DNA from: Sulfurospirillum arcachonense DSM 9755
Lineage (GTDB): Bacteria > Campylobacterota > Campylobacteria > Campylobacterales > Sulfurospirillaceae
Direction of reading: 5' to 3'
Length of the DNA stretch: 64,000 nt
Assembly: GCF_000597725.1 (NCBI RefSeq)
Contig: NZ_JFBL01000011.1
Coordinates: 1 to 64,000 of the forward strand
Translations under genes and position numbers: made by a program
Shown here: positions 26,385 through 44,021 of the stretch, in pieces
Layout: every line of letters starts with the position of its first letter
How positions within the stretch are numbered: position 1 is the first letter of the stretch
Notes under the pieces: generated by a model
Told to the model about the DNA's origin: nothing
The model's input: only the letters and a program-made list of their open reading frames with translations
Database searches by the model: none

Positions 26385-26519
26385 TTTAGCTCGAACAGTT
26401 TCGAGCTAAAAAATTTAAATGTAATAAAATCTTGATTGGAGATAGTTGAGACCTTAGGGTTTAATTTAAAAGGAGACTTTTAACTCCACTTGAAATCACC
26501 GGTCGGAAAGGAGAAAAAA
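26385..26519 (+). promoter_or_regulatory. Structured leader of rplJ (candidate L10 leader)
   Basis: A perfect 10-bp hairpin TTTAGCTCGA / TCGAGCTAAA (26385-26410) follows rplA. The next 100 bases hold GGAG...CTCC pairings and the final AAAGGAG of rplJ. An autoregulatory L10 leader is known at this position in many bacteria. The fit to that family was not computed. Confidence 0.5.
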
Positions 26520-27005
26520 TTGACTAGAAATGAAAAAGTTGAAATTGTTAGTTCACTAACAGAAGAATTTAAAACTTCCGACGCATTAGTTGTTTGTGAA
26601 TACAAAGGATTAAACGTACCTGCGCTTGAAGAGCTTAGAATAGCTGCTAAAGAAGCGGGCGTTAATGTTAGAGTAATCAAAAACACATTAGCAGGTATTG
26701 CTATGAAAAATGCTGACATTGAAGGAATTGAGCTTAAAGACACAAACATTTTTGTTTGGGGCGAAGATCAATTAAATGTAACAAAAGTTGTATCTAAATT
26801 TGCTGAAAAATCAGATATATTTGCTATTAAAACAGCATTTATCGCTGGTGAAATTGCAACTGCTGCAACTGTTGAAGCACTATCTAAAATGCCATCTCGT
26901 GATGAGCTTATTGGAATGTTACTTCAAACTTGGATGGCTCCTGTTACAAACTTTACTATCGGACTTGATGCTCTTAGAGCAAAAAAAGAAGAAGAATCTG
27001 CATAA
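26520..27005 (+). CDS. rplJ: 50S ribosomal protein L10
   Basis: The 161-residue stalk base protein begins [20 protein letters not shown], with [13 protein letters not shown] and [13 protein letters not shown] chose TTG 26520, not the in-frame TTG at 26490, because AAAGGAG lies 6 nt upstream and family members begin MTR.EKVE. It anchors L12 dimers. The leader upstream is likely its autoregulation site. Confidence 0.95.
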   Translation: MTRNEKVEIVSSLTEEFKTSDALVVCEYKGLNVPALEELRIAAKEAGVNVRVIKNTLAGIAMKNADIEGIELKDTNIFVWGEDQLNVTKVVSKFAEKSDIFAIKTAFIAGEIATAATVEALSKMPSRDELIGMLLQTWMAPVTNFTIGLDALRAKKEEESA

Positions 27006-27078
27006 TTCCTTTTACATGTAAAGGAAACAGATTGTTAATGTAAAGAAAATTAGGCTTAAGTTCAAGGCGTTTGCCTTA

Positions 27079-27140
27079 GCTTTAGAAAGAAGAATTTTAA
27101 AGGACTTATTCCCTTTAAAATAAGAAATAAATATATAGGA
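27079..27140 (+). promoter_or_regulatory. Leader element copy before rplL (diverged)
   Basis: GCTTTAGA, two bases, GAAGAATT, then a perfect 9-bp stem TTTTAAAGG / CCTTTAAAA (27095-27103 with 27112-27120) with loop ACTTATTC. The AGGA ribosome site comes 17 nt later, further than in the other copies. Upstream, AAGGC / GCCTT forms a small hairpin (27064-27077). Confidence 0.45.
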
Positions 27141-27146
27141 AATGAA

Positions 27147-27521
27147 ATGGCAATTTCAAAAGAAGACGTATTAGAATATATTTCAGGTCTAAGTGTACTT
27201 GAATTAAGTGAATTAGTAAAAGAATTTGAAGAGAAGTTTGGTGTATCTGCTGCTCCAGTTATGATGGCTGGTGGTGCTGGTGGAGATGCTGGTGCTGCTG
27301 CTGAAGAAAAAACTGAGTTTGACGTAATTTTAGTAGACGCTGGTGCTAAGAAAATTAACGCTATTAAAGCTGTTCGTGCTATTACAGGTCTTGGACTTAA
27401 AGAAGCAAAAGAAGCAGTTGAAGGCGCTCCAACTACACTTAAAGAAGGTGTATCTAAAGAAGACGCTGAAGAAGTTGCTAAGCAATTAGAAGAAGCTGGT
27501 GCAAAAGCTGAAATTAAGTAA
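27147..27521 (+). CDS. rplL: 50S ribosomal protein L7/L12
   Basis: The 124-residue stalk protein has an N-terminal dimer domain ([20 protein letters not shown]), an Ala/Gly hinge ([14 protein letters not shown]) and the C-terminal factor-binding domain ([20 protein letters not shown]). It recruits translation GTPases. It is the last gene before the rpoB attenuator hairpins. Confidence 0.98.
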   Translation: MAISKEDVLEYISGLSVLELSELVKEFEEKFGVSAAPVMMAGGAGGDAGAAAEEKTEFDVILVDAGAKKINAIKAVRAITGLGLKEAKEAVEGAPTTLKEGVSKEDAEEVAKQLEEAGAKAEIK

Positions 27522-27538
27522 TTTCAAAACTTGCAATA

Positions 27539-27560
27539 TTGGGGAGTGTATGCTCCCCAA
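27539..27560 (+). terminator. Attenuator-like hairpin between rplL and rpoB
   Basis: TTGGGGAG / CTCCCCAA is a perfect 8-bp stem with loop TGTATG and only a mixed A-rich tail. A partial terminator at this spot is known in E. coli, where it sets the ratio of ribosomal protein to polymerase expression. Confidence 0.7.
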
Positions 27561-27594
27561 CAAAATAAGTAAAAATAGACTAGTCGTGAAAAAA

Positions 27595-27612
27595 GCTGTC
27601 AATAATGACAGC
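27595..27612 (+). repeat. Second hairpin in the rpoB leader
   Basis: GCTGTCA / TGACAGC with loop ATAA lies 41 nt before rpoB, 35 nt after the first hairpin. It may be a processing site or attenuator. Confidence 0.5.
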
Positions 27613-27631
27613 AAAAATACTTTCCTTTTAA

Positions 27632-36306
<8,675 letters not shown>

Positions 36307-36308
<2 letters not shown>

Positions 36309-36330
36309 GTTAAGGGGTTTCCCTTAACTT
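36307..36330 (+). terminator. Terminator of rpoBC
   Basis: AAGTTAAGGG / CCCTTAACTT is a perfect 10-bp stem with loop GTTT that begins inside the rpoC stop codon, followed by T-rich AATCTTTATTT. Confidence 0.75.
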
Positions 36331-36463
36331 AATCTTTATTTAATCTAAATTTAAGTAAAATATCGGTTCTCTAAAATCTATTTACACATTAGTACAGTAT
36401 TTTTTAGTGAATCGATATTTTATGTAATTACTTAAAAATCGATAAATAGCAGTAAAAGTTTTC

Positions 36464-36511
36464 ATGATATGTGAAGCTTTAGTAAGAGGAATTGTGTTTG
36501 GATTAGTCTAA
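36464..36511 (+). CDS. Tiny ORF in the rpsL leader (15 codons)
   Basis: ATG to TAA encodes MICEALVRGIVFGLV. EALVRGI is shared with the small ORF before livM (KALVRGI), where the two base differences in A-L-V-R-G-I are both silent, and with the argF leader ORF (EASVRGI). No ribosome site precedes it. It may be a leader peptide, or a chance reading of the RNA element within it. Confidence 0.35.
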   Translation: MICEALVRGIVFGLV

Positions 36512-36522
36512 ATACAAGGAGA
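36476..36522 (+). promoter_or_regulatory. Leader element copy before rpsL
   Basis: GCTTTAGT, two bases, GAGGAATT, then a 10-bp stem TTGTGTTTGG / CTAAATACAA (36492-36501 with 36508-36517, two G-U pairs) with loop ATTAGT. GGAGA follows at once. A second purine stretch, AAGGA, lies nearer the GTG start. Confidence 0.6.
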
Positions 36523-36545
36523 AATTAAATAATTAAGGAAAAATC

Positions 36546-36917
36546 GTGCCAACTATCAACCAATTGGTAAGAAACAACAGAAAAAAGGTGATTAAAAAAT
36601 CAAAATCACCAGCACTTGATAAGTGTCCTCAAAGAAGAGGTGTTTGTACAAGAGTTTATACTACAACTCCAAAAAAACCTAACTCGGCTTTAAGAAAAGT
36701 TGCAAAAGTTAGATTAACTAGTGGATTTGAAGTAATTAGTTATATCGGTGGTGAAGGCCATAACTTACAAGAGCATTCAATTGTTTTAGTTCGTGGCGGT
36801 AGAATCAAAGATTTACCAGGTGTTAAGTATCATATCGTTCGTGGTGCACTTGATACTGCTGGTGTTGCTAATAGAAAAGTTGCAAGAAGTAAATACGGTA
36901 CTAAGAGACCTAAATAA
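36546..36917 (+). CDS. rpsL: 30S ribosomal protein S12
   Basis: The 123-residue decoding-centre protein starts at GTG with AAGGA 6 nt upstream. Motifs are [32 protein letters not shown] (the streptomycin-site Lys is present), [11 protein letters not shown] and [15 protein letters not shown]. It begins the rpsL-rpsG-fusA unit. Confidence 0.98.
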   Translation: MPTINQLVRNNRKKVIKKSKSPALDKCPQRRGVCTRVYTTTPKKPNSALRKVAKVRLTSGFEVISYIGGEGHNLQEHSIVLVRGGRIKDLPGVKYHIVRGALDTAGVANRKVARSKYGTKRPK

Positions 36918-36992
36918 TTTTTGCTAAAACAGGTGTTACCCCTTGATTTGGTAACATTTGAGTAAAATTTTAAAATTTGAAGGATTTTATAA

Positions 36993-37463
<471 letters not shown>

Positions 37464-37473
37464 GATGGTGTTT

Positions 37474-37498
37474 GGGATGTTTGTAAAACAAATGTCCC
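37474..37498 (+). repeat. Hairpin between rpsG and fusA
   Basis: GGGATGTTTGT / ACAAATGTCCC pairs over 11 bp with two G-U pairs and loop AAA, without a T tract. A second small stem, CTCTT / AAGAG, follows before the fusA ribosome site. S7 is known to autoregulate at the S12-S7 junction in E. coli; whether this hairpin plays such a part is open. Confidence 0.5.
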
Positions 37499-37544
37499 TC
37501 CCTCTCTCTTTCTCGTAAGAGATTATAAACTCAAGGAAATAATT

Positions 37545-39623
37545 ATGGCAAGAAGTCATCCTATACAAAAAGTAAGAAACATTGGTATTGCTGCTCATAT
37601 TGATGCAGGTAAAACAACTACAACAGAAAGAATTTTATTCTATACAGGAATTTCACATAAAATTGGTGAAGTACATGATGGTGCTGCAACAATGGATTGG
37701 ATGGAACAAGAAAAAGAGCGTGGTATTACAATTACTTCAGCTGCTACAACTTGTGAATGGAGAAATCACCAAATAAACATTATTGACACTCCGGGTCACG
37801 TTGACTTTACTATTGAAGTTGAAAGATCTATGCGTGTTCTTGATGGTGCTGTTGCAGTTTTTTGTGCAGTTGGTGGAGTTCAACCTCAATCTGAAACAGT
37901 TTGGAGACAAGCAAATAGATACGAAGTACCAAGAATGGTTTTTGTTAATAAAATGGACCGTACAGGTGCAGATTTTTATGAAGTTGAAAAACAAATTAAA
38001 ACAAGACTAAAATCAACACCAATTCCTATTCAGATTCCTATTGGAGCTGAAGAGAACTTTAAAGGTGTTGTAGATTTAGTTAAAATGAAAGCACTAATGT
38101 GGGAAGATGAAGCTGCAATGGGTTCTGCTTATGAAGAGCAAGAAATTCCAGCTGATTTAGTAGAAAAAGCAAATGAATATAGAGATAGAATGGTTGAAGC
38201 AGTATCTGAGACAGATGATGCACTTATGGAAAAATTTCTAGAGGGTGAAGAATTAACTAATGAAGAAATTGCTGCTGGTATTAAAGCTGGTTGTCATGCA
38301 ATGACTTTTATTCCTATGCTTTGTGGAACTGCATTTAAAAATAAAGGTGTTCAGCCTTTACTTGACGCAGTTGTAGATTATATGCCTTCTCCAACTGAAG
38401 TTCATGCAATCAAGGGTGAATATGAAGATGGAAAAGAGTGTGTTGTAGAATCAAGTGATGATGGCGATTTCGCTGCATTAGCATTTAAAATTATGACAGA
38501 TCCATTTGTTGGGCAACTTGCATTTGTTAGAGTTTACCGTGGTAGTTTAGATAGCGGTAGTTATGCGTATAACAGCTCAAAAGAGAAAAAAGAGAGAGTT
38601 GGTCGTCTTCTTAAAATGCATGCAAATAAAAGAGAAGAAATTAAAACACTTTATGCTGGTGAAATAGGTGCTGTTGTTGGTCTTAAAGATACACTAACAG
38701 GTGATACACTAACAGGTGAAAAAGATAAAGTAATTTTAGAAAGAATGGACTTTCCAGATCCAGTTATTTCTGTTGCAGTTGAGCCAAAAACAAAAGCTGA
38801 TCAAGAAAAAATGGGTGTTGCACTTCAAAAACTAGCTCAAGAAGATCCTTCTTTTAGAGTTGAAACTGATGAAGATAGTGGACAAACTATTATTTCAGGT
38901 ATGGGTGAATTACATCTTGAAATTCTAGTTGATAGAATGATGAGAGAATTTAAAGTAGATGCTGAAGTAGGGCAACCTCAAGTTAGTTATAGAGAAACAA
39001 TTAAAAAGAGTGTTGAGCAAGAATACAAATATGCTAAACAATCTGGTGGTCGTGGACAGTATGGTCATGTTTATCTTAAACTTGATCCAATGGAAGCGGG
39101 TTCTGGTTTTGAATTTGTTAATGCAATTAAAGGTGGATCTGTTCCAAGAGAATTTATTCCAGCTGTTGAAAAAGGTTGTATTGAAGCAATGCAAGGTGGT
39201 GTATTAGCTGGTTATCCTGTTGAAGATGTTAAAGTAACACTTTATGATGGAAGCTACCATGATGTTGATTCATCTGAAATGGCATTTAAACTTGCTGCTT
39301 CTATGGGTTTCAAAGAAGGTGCTAGAAATGCAAATGCTATTATTCTTGAACCTATGATGAAAGTAGAAGTTGAAACTCCTGAAGATTTTATGGGTGATGT
39401 TATTGGTGACCTTAATAGAAGACGTGGACAAATAAATTCAATGGAAGATAGAAGTGGAAATAAGATTGTTAATGCATTCTGCCCACTTTCAGAAATGTTT
39501 GGTTACTCAACTGATTTAAGAAGTCAGACTCAAGGTCGTGCTTCTTATTCTATGGAATTTGATCATTATGAAGAAGTTCCTAAGAATGTTGCTGAAGAAA
39601 TTATCAAAAAGAGAAATGGATAA
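37545..39623 (+). CDS. fusA: Elongation factor G
   Basis: The 692-residue translocation GTPase has the P-loop [15 protein letters not shown] (about 18-32), switch [40 protein letters not shown], and domain [14 protein letters not shown]. It is followed by a very strong terminator. Confidence 0.98.
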   Translation: MARSHPIQKVRNIGIAAHIDAGKTTTTERILFYTGISHKIGEVHDGAATMDWMEQEKERGITITSAATTCEWRNHQINIIDTPGHVDFTIEVERSMRVLDGAVAVFCAVGGVQPQSETVWRQANRYEVPRMVFVNKMDRTGADFYEVEKQIKTRLKSTPIPIQIPIGAEENFKGVVDLVKMKALMWEDEAAMGSAYEEQEIPADLVEKANEYRDRMVEAVSETDDALMEKFLEGEELTNEEIAAGIKAGCHAMTFIPMLCGTAFKNKGVQPLLDAVVDYMPSPTEVHAIKGEYEDGKECVVESSDDGDFAALAFKIMTDPFVGQLAFVRVYRGSLDSGSYAYNSSKEKKERVGRLLKMHANKREEIKTLYAGEIGAVVGLKDTLTGDTLTGEKDKVILERMDFPDPVISVAVEPKTKADQEKMGVALQKLAQEDPSFRVETDEDSGQTIISGMGELHLEILVDRMMREFKVDAEVGQPQVSYRETIKKSVEQEYKYAKQSGGRGQYGHVYLKLDPMEAGSGFEFVNAIKGGSVPREFIPAVEKGCIEAMQGGVLAGYPVEDVKVTLYDGSYHDVDSSEMAFKLAASMGFKEGARNANAIILEPMMKVEVETPEDFMGDVIGDLNRRRGQINSMEDRSGNKIVNAFCPLSEMFGYSTDLRSQTQGRASYSMEFDHYEEVPKNVAEEIIKKRNG

Positions 39624-39644
39624 TTTAAATCTATATTGACTCTT

Positions 39645-39681
39645 AGCCAGATACACTTTTTGTGTATCTGGCTTTTTTTTT
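39645..39681 (+). terminator. Terminator of the rpsL-fusA operon
   Basis: AGCCAGATACAC / GTGTATCTGGCT is a perfect 12-bp stem with loop TTTTT, followed by nine T. Confidence 0.96.
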
Positions 39682-39696
39682 GTATATATTTTATAT

Positions 39697-39773
39697 GTCC
39701 CGGTAGCTCAGCTGGATAGAGCACTTGATTCCTAATCAAGAGGCCATGCGTTCGAATCGCATTCGGGACACCA
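39697..39773 (+). tRNA. tRNA-Arg (anticodon CCT)
   Basis: A 77-nt cloverleaf with acceptor GTCCCGG / TCGGGAC (one G-U pair), anticodon stem CTTGA / TCAAG with loop TTCCTAA, T arm GCGTTCGAATCGC and encoded CCA. It reads AGG. Confidence 0.95.
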
Positions 39774-39833
39774 CTACTTTTATAAAAAATTATTTGCTTT
39801 TCTAACCTTTTATTCCTATTAAAAAACACTATG

Positions 39834-39849
39834 TGTCATTTATATGACA
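39834..39849. promoter_or_regulatory. TGTCA-N6-TGACA palindrome upstream of nuoG
   Basis: A perfect 5-bp inverted repeat with 6-nt spacer is centred about 43 bp before the expected nuoG start site. That is the usual position for a class II Crp/Fnr-type activator. A Crp/Fnr-family gene lies at the far end of the nuo region, and a second such palindrome is at 11646. Confidence 0.5.
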
Positions 39850-39872
39850 GCTACTTTAAAGAAAGATAGGAG

Positions 39873-39878
39873 TAAAAT
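39873..39878 (+). promoter_or_regulatory. -10 element of the nuoG-N operon
   Basis: TAAAAT lies 34 nt before the nuoG ATG, leaving room for the ribosome site TAAGGA. There is no consensus -35, consistent with activator dependence. Confidence 0.45.
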
Positions 39879-39911
39879 TATATCAATTTCCTTCTAAGGA
39901 TTACTGAACAT

Positions 39912-41420
39912 ATGGCAACCATCATAGTTGATAATAAAGAAATTACAGTTGAAAATGGCGCATTACTTATTGAAGAATTGCTAAAGAATGGTATTGAGAT
40001 TCCTCATTTTTGTTATCATCCAGCTTTGGGAAAAGATGGAAATTGTCGTATGTGCATGGTTGAAATAGAAGGTAAAAAAAGACCACAAATCGCCTGTGAC
40101 ACTCCTATAACTGAAGGTATGATTATTCGTACAAAAGGTGAAAAAATCCAAAAAGTAAAAAGACAAATTTTGGAGATGGAGTTAATAAACCATCCTATTG
40201 ATTGTCCTATCTGTGATCAAGCTGGTGAGTGTTCATTACAAAATTACTATATGGATGTTGGGTTATATGAGAATAGGCTTAGTACTCCTAAAACACATGG
40301 AAAAAAAAATATAGATATTGGTGCTAATGTAGTATTAGATCAAGAACGTTGTGTATTATGTACCCGTTGTGTTAGATTCACAAAAGATATCACAAAAACA
40401 AAAGAGTTGGGTGTTTTAAATAGAACAGACCACTCTGTAATTAGTATATTCCCAGGACGTCCCTTATCAAATCCATACGCAATGAATGTAGTAGACTTAT
40501 GTCCTGTTGGAGCGCTTACAAGTAAAGATTTTAGATTTCATAAAAGAGTATGGTTTTTAGAGCCAGCTGAAGCAATTTGCAATGGCTGTTCAAAAGGTTG
40601 TTCTATATATGTAGATCATCATAAAGCTAAATATGAAGATGATTCTATTTTTAGATATAGGCCAAGATTTAATGATCAAATAAATGGATATTTTATCTGT
40701 GATGTTGGTAGACTCAGTTATAAAGTAGAGAATAAAAATAGAGAATCAGTTGCTAAAATAAGAGGTAAAGAGAGTGAGTATGAGTATGCAAGTGGTAAAC
40801 TTTTACGGCTTTTAAAAAGACATCAAGGAAAAATTTTATTTTTAATTTCTCCTTCTCTTTCTTTAGAAGAAATGGCACAAGTAAAAAAATTATCTATTAA
40901 ATATGGTGCTAAATTAAGCGGTTATGATATTTGTGAATATGATAAAACATTTGGTGATGATTATCTTAAATGCAATGATTTATCAACCAATAGGAGAGGA
41001 TTGAATCTTTTAGATATTGATGAAAGTGAATTAGGTGAATCAGTAGAAAATATTGATTTGGCTGTTCTTATTGGAAGAGATGATATAGAAACAATTAAAA
41101 ATTATGAGCAGATTGAGGTAAAAGTTCTTGTTCATCCATCTATGCCAAAAGATAACGACATATATAATTTATACCTACCAATGTTAACACATACAAGTCG
41201 TCAAGGCTCTTTTATAAATATAGATGGGTATTTACAATTTAGTAAATCAAATGTTGAATATGCAAAAGAGACTCAAAGTTTATTACAAATTATATCAATC
41301 CTTTTAAATGATAATGCAACTACATGTAAAGAAATTTGGGATGAAAGTTTGAATAAAATTATTAAAAATATTCATTTTGAAGATATACAAAAACGCTCTG
41401 TGAAAATGGATGAGTCATGA
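39912..41420 (+). CDS. nuoG: NADH dehydrogenase I subunit G, short form
   Basis: The 502-residue complex I subunit carries the Fe-S chain from NuoEF. The N1b ligands are in HFCYHPALGKDGNCRMCMVE and IACDTP. N5 is HPIDCPICDQAGEC. N6a is ERCVLCTRCVRF with the later VDLCPVGAL. N7 is ICNGCSKGCS with YFICDVG. All are present, including the optional N7. The molybdopterin-like C-terminal domain is much shorter than in E. coli NuoG (about 900 residues). Only a degenerate 240-residue remnant follows, yet the frame is clean and coupled to nuoH. It is a reduced, not a broken, subunit. Confidence 0.93.
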   Translation: MATIIVDNKEITVENGALLIEELLKNGIEIPHFCYHPALGKDGNCRMCMVEIEGKKRPQIACDTPITEGMIIRTKGEKIQKVKRQILEMELINHPIDCPICDQAGECSLQNYYMDVGLYENRLSTPKTHGKKNIDIGANVVLDQERCVLCTRCVRFTKDITKTKELGVLNRTDHSVISIFPGRPLSNPYAMNVVDLCPVGALTSKDFRFHKRVWFLEPAEAICNGCSKGCSIYVDHHKAKYEDDSIFRYRPRFNDQINGYFICDVGRLSYKVENKNRESVAKIRGKESEYEYASGKLLRLLKRHQGKILFLISPSLSLEEMAQVKKLSIKYGAKLSGYDICEYDKTFGDDYLKCNDLSTNRRGLNLLDIDESELGESVENIDLAVLIGRDDIETIKNYEQIEVKVLVHPSMPKDNDIYNLYLPMLTHTSRQGSFINIDGYLQFSKSNVEYAKETQSLLQIISILLNDNATTCKEIWDESLNKIIKNIHFEDIQKRSVKMDES

Positions 41421-42700
41421 ATAGTGTTTTAATAAGTGTTATTGTAATTAATATTGTTATTTCTCTTCTTTTATCTTTAGGTTCGGCTCCTATTCTTGTT
41501 TGGATGGAAAGAAGAGTTGCTGGTTTTATTCAAGATCGATTAGGACCAAATAGATGTAATATTGGTGGAGTAAGACTAGGTGGCTTGATTCAATCATTTG
41601 CAGATATGTTAAAACTGGTTTTTAAAGAAGATTATAGACCAAATTCTATTAAAGAAAAAATGTTTTTTACTATGGCACCAATGATAGTTTTTGCAACAGC
41701 ATATCTTACATACATGGTGATTCCTTTTGCAGATGATTTAACTATTGGGAATCAAACTTTTATGATGCAAGGATTACCTTTTGATTTAGGAATACTTTGG
41801 TTTTTAGCCTTTGCAGGACTTAGTGTATATGGAATTATTTTGGGTGGTTGGGCAAGTAACAATAAATATTCATTATTAGGTGGAATAAGAGCTGCTGCAC
41901 AAATGGTTAGTTATGAAGCAGCGATGGGTTTATCGCTTATTTCTATTTTAATAGTATATGGTTCTGTTCATTTAGGAGATATGGTTCGATTTCAAGGAGA
42001 ACTAATTTTTGGTTTTATTCCAGCTTGGGGAGTTATTATTCAACCGCTTGCTGCAATTTTATTTATCATAACTTCTTTTGCCGAAACAAATCGTGCACCA
42101 TTTGATATAGCTGAGGGTGAGAGTGAAATAGTGGGTGGATTTCATACAGAATACAGTGCTATGAGATTTGGACTGTTTTTTGTAGGTGAATATGTAGCAA
42201 TGTGTGCAGCAAGTGCATTAATTGTTACTCTGTTCTTTGGTGGTTATCAAATTCCCTGGTTAAATACTGTAGCTTTGAAAGAATATTTTGATTTTGTGAT
42301 TATTACTATTGTTGTAGTATTACCAATTATAAGTTTTTATTTTTCTAAATGGATTAAAAAAAATAATATATGGCCTCAAGCAGATGATGCAAGAAATATG
42401 GAAGCAAAATGGCTAATTAATATTTTAATAGGCATAAATGTAGTGCTTATTGCTTTAGCGGTGGGATATTTTGTTTTTGGACTAAGTCAAAATGGGCTGA
42501 ACATCTGTGTAGCTATTTTACAAATAATAACATTTTTTGTAAAGCTATATATGATGAATTTTGTATTTATATGGGTTAGATGGACACTTCCTAGATTTAG
42601 ATATGATCAGTTACAAAATTTGGGTTGGAAAATACTTTTACCAATAGCTTTAATGAATATATTTATTACAGCTATAGTTGTAGTGGTCTTAGGAGTTTAG
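41417..42700 (+). CDS. nuoH: NADH dehydrogenase I subunit H, long form
   Basis: The 427-residue membrane subunit forms the quinone-chamber entry. Motifs are WMERRVAGFIQDRLGPNR, GLIQSFADMLKLVFKED, the SFAETNRAPFDIAEGESEIV loop and the C-terminal WVRWTLPRFRYDQL. Usual NuoH proteins are about 330 residues. The excess lies in additional hydrophobic segments around 270-390 and a polar stretch (WIKKNNIWPQADDARN). It overlaps nuoG by ATGA. Confidence 0.95.
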   Translation: MNSVLISVIVINIVISLLLSLGSAPILVWMERRVAGFIQDRLGPNRCNIGGVRLGGLIQSFADMLKLVFKEDYRPNSIKEKMFFTMAPMIVFATAYLTYMVIPFADDLTIGNQTFMMQGLPFDLGILWFLAFAGLSVYGIILGGWASNNKYSLLGGIRAAAQMVSYEAAMGLSLISILIVYGSVHLGDMVRFQGELIFGFIPAWGVIIQPLAAILFIITSFAETNRAPFDIAEGESEIVGGFHTEYSAMRFGLFFVGEYVAMCAASALIVTLFFGGYQIPWLNTVALKEYFDFVIITIVVVLPIISFYFSKWIKKNNIWPQADDARNMEAKWLINILIGINVVLIALAVGYFVFGLSQNGLNICVAILQIITFFVKLYMMNFVFIWVRWTLPRFRYDQLQNLGWKILLPIALMNIFITAIVVVVLGV

Positions 42701-42701
42701 C

Positions 42702-43205
42702 ATGGGTATAAAAGTTGTCCCAAGACATGGTAAAAGTTTAAAAGAAAAAATGTATCTTCCTGCAATTGTAGGTGGATTAAAAGTTACTTTTTCTCATTTT
42801 TTTACAAATTTAAAAGATACGTCTAATATACAAACACTTAATTATCCTGAAGAACAACCTAAAGATATTACTGAAAGATATAGAGGGGTACATAGGCTAA
42901 CAAAAAGAGAAGATGACTCTGTTAGATGCGTTGCTTGTTTTATGTGCTCTACTGCCTGTCCTGCTGAATGTATTTTTATAGAAGCAACTGAGAGAGAAGA
43001 TAACGTCGATGAAAAAATGCCAAAAAAATTTAGCATAGATCTTTTAGAGTGTGTATTTTGTGGAGGTTGTGTTGAAGCTTGTCCTTGTGATGCCATTCGT
43101 ATGGATACAGGTATTTTTAGTTTCGTAAAAGAAAAAAGAGAAGATTTTGTTGTTGACATAGATACTCTTTTATCACACAAACCTATGAAAGGTGGTAAAA
43201 AATGA
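42702..43205 (+). CDS. nuoI: NADH dehydrogenase I subunit I
   Basis: The 167-residue peripheral-arm protein has two 4Fe-4S motifs, CVACFMCSTACPAEC and CVFCGGCVEACPCDA (clusters N6a/N6b type). They link NuoG to the terminal cluster in NuoB. An N-terminal amphipathic stretch lies on the membrane arm. It starts one base after the nuoH stop and overlaps nuoJ by ATGA. Confidence 0.96.
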   Translation: MGIKVVPRHGKSLKEKMYLPAIVGGLKVTFSHFFTNLKDTSNIQTLNYPEEQPKDITERYRGVHRLTKREDDSVRCVACFMCSTACPAECIFIEATEREDNVDEKMPKKFSIDLLECVFCGGCVEACPCDAIRMDTGIFSFVKEKREDFVVDIDTLLSHKPMKGGKK

Positions 43206-43708
43206 TAGATATAATATTTATAGTTTTATCTATTATTGCTATTAGTGGGGCTATGGGAATGATACTTTTTTCTCAAACTATCTATTCTGCATTAAGCCTT
43301 ATAGTGACAATTCTTGCACTTGCAGGGGTATTTGCACTTTTGAGTGCACCTTTTTTGTTTATGGTTCAAATAATTATATATGCAGGAGCTATCATAACAC
43401 TTCTTTTGTTTATTATAATGTTTTTAAATATCAAGGATGATAATTTACCAAGTGAACCTAACAAAATGACTACTATTTTTATAGGAGCGGCTCTTCTTTT
43501 ACCTTTTAATATACTAGTTCTTAAAGCTTTTTATACACTTCCTAGTAAACCAATGCATATTTTGGGAAAAGATTTTGGCTCAATCAATGATTTTGGAATG
43601 GAGCTTTTTAGAAGTTGGTTAGTGCCGTTTGAGCTGATATCAATGCTTCTTTTAGCAGCTCTCATTGGAGCTGTAGTATATGCAAGAAAGGAGAAAGCTA
43701 ATGATTGA
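43202..43708 (+). CDS. nuoJ: NADH dehydrogenase I subunit J
   Basis: The 168-residue protein has five membrane segments, with the conserved FLFMVQIIIYAGAIITLLLF core and an AARKEK-like cytoplasmic end. It is part of the proton-translocating arm and overlaps nuoK by 8 nt. Confidence 0.94.
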   Translation: MIDIIFIVLSIIAISGAMGMILFSQTIYSALSLIVTILALAGVFALLSAPFLFMVQIIIYAGAIITLLLFIIMFLNIKDDNLPSEPNKMTTIFIGAALLLPFNILVLKAFYTLPSKPMHILGKDFGSINDFGMELFRSWLVPFELISMLLLAALIGAVVYARKEKAND

Positions 43709-44021
43709 TTCGCTTCTTGCGTATATAACACTCGCTATGATACTGTTTTCTATTGGATTTTTAGGAGTAGTGAGTAGAAAAAATATATTTGTAATTTATA
43801 TGTCTATAGAGTTAATGTTAAATGCTATAAATTTAATATTTGTTAGCCTTGGAAGATATTATGAGTCTATGCAACCTCAAGTTATAGCAATGATAATTAT
43901 AGCCATTGCAGCAGCAGAAGCTGCGGTCTTTTTATCTTTAATTGTTGTTTTATATAGAAGAAAAAAATCATTAAATTCTGATATATTTACGATTTTGAGC
44001 CAAAAGGATTCCCATGAGTAA
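43701..44021 (+). CDS. nuoK: NADH dehydrogenase I subunit K
   Basis: The 106-residue, three-helix subunit carries the conserved membrane glutamates in YMSIELMLNAINL and AAAEAAVFLSL. I chose Met 43701, with AAAGGAG 8 nt upstream, not the longer frame from 43680 lying inside nuoJ. It overlaps nuoL by 8 nt. Confidence 0.95.
   Translation: MIDSLLAYITLAMILFSIGFLGVVSRKNIFVIYMSIELMLNAINLIFVSLGRYYESMQPQVIAMIIIAIAAAEAAVFLSLIVVLYRRKKSLNSDIFTILSQKDSHE

Noticed and set aside
39912-41420. NuoG as a truncated pseudogene
   Set aside because: All Fe-S ligands are intact and the stop overlaps the nuoH start as ATGA, so it is a functional short form.
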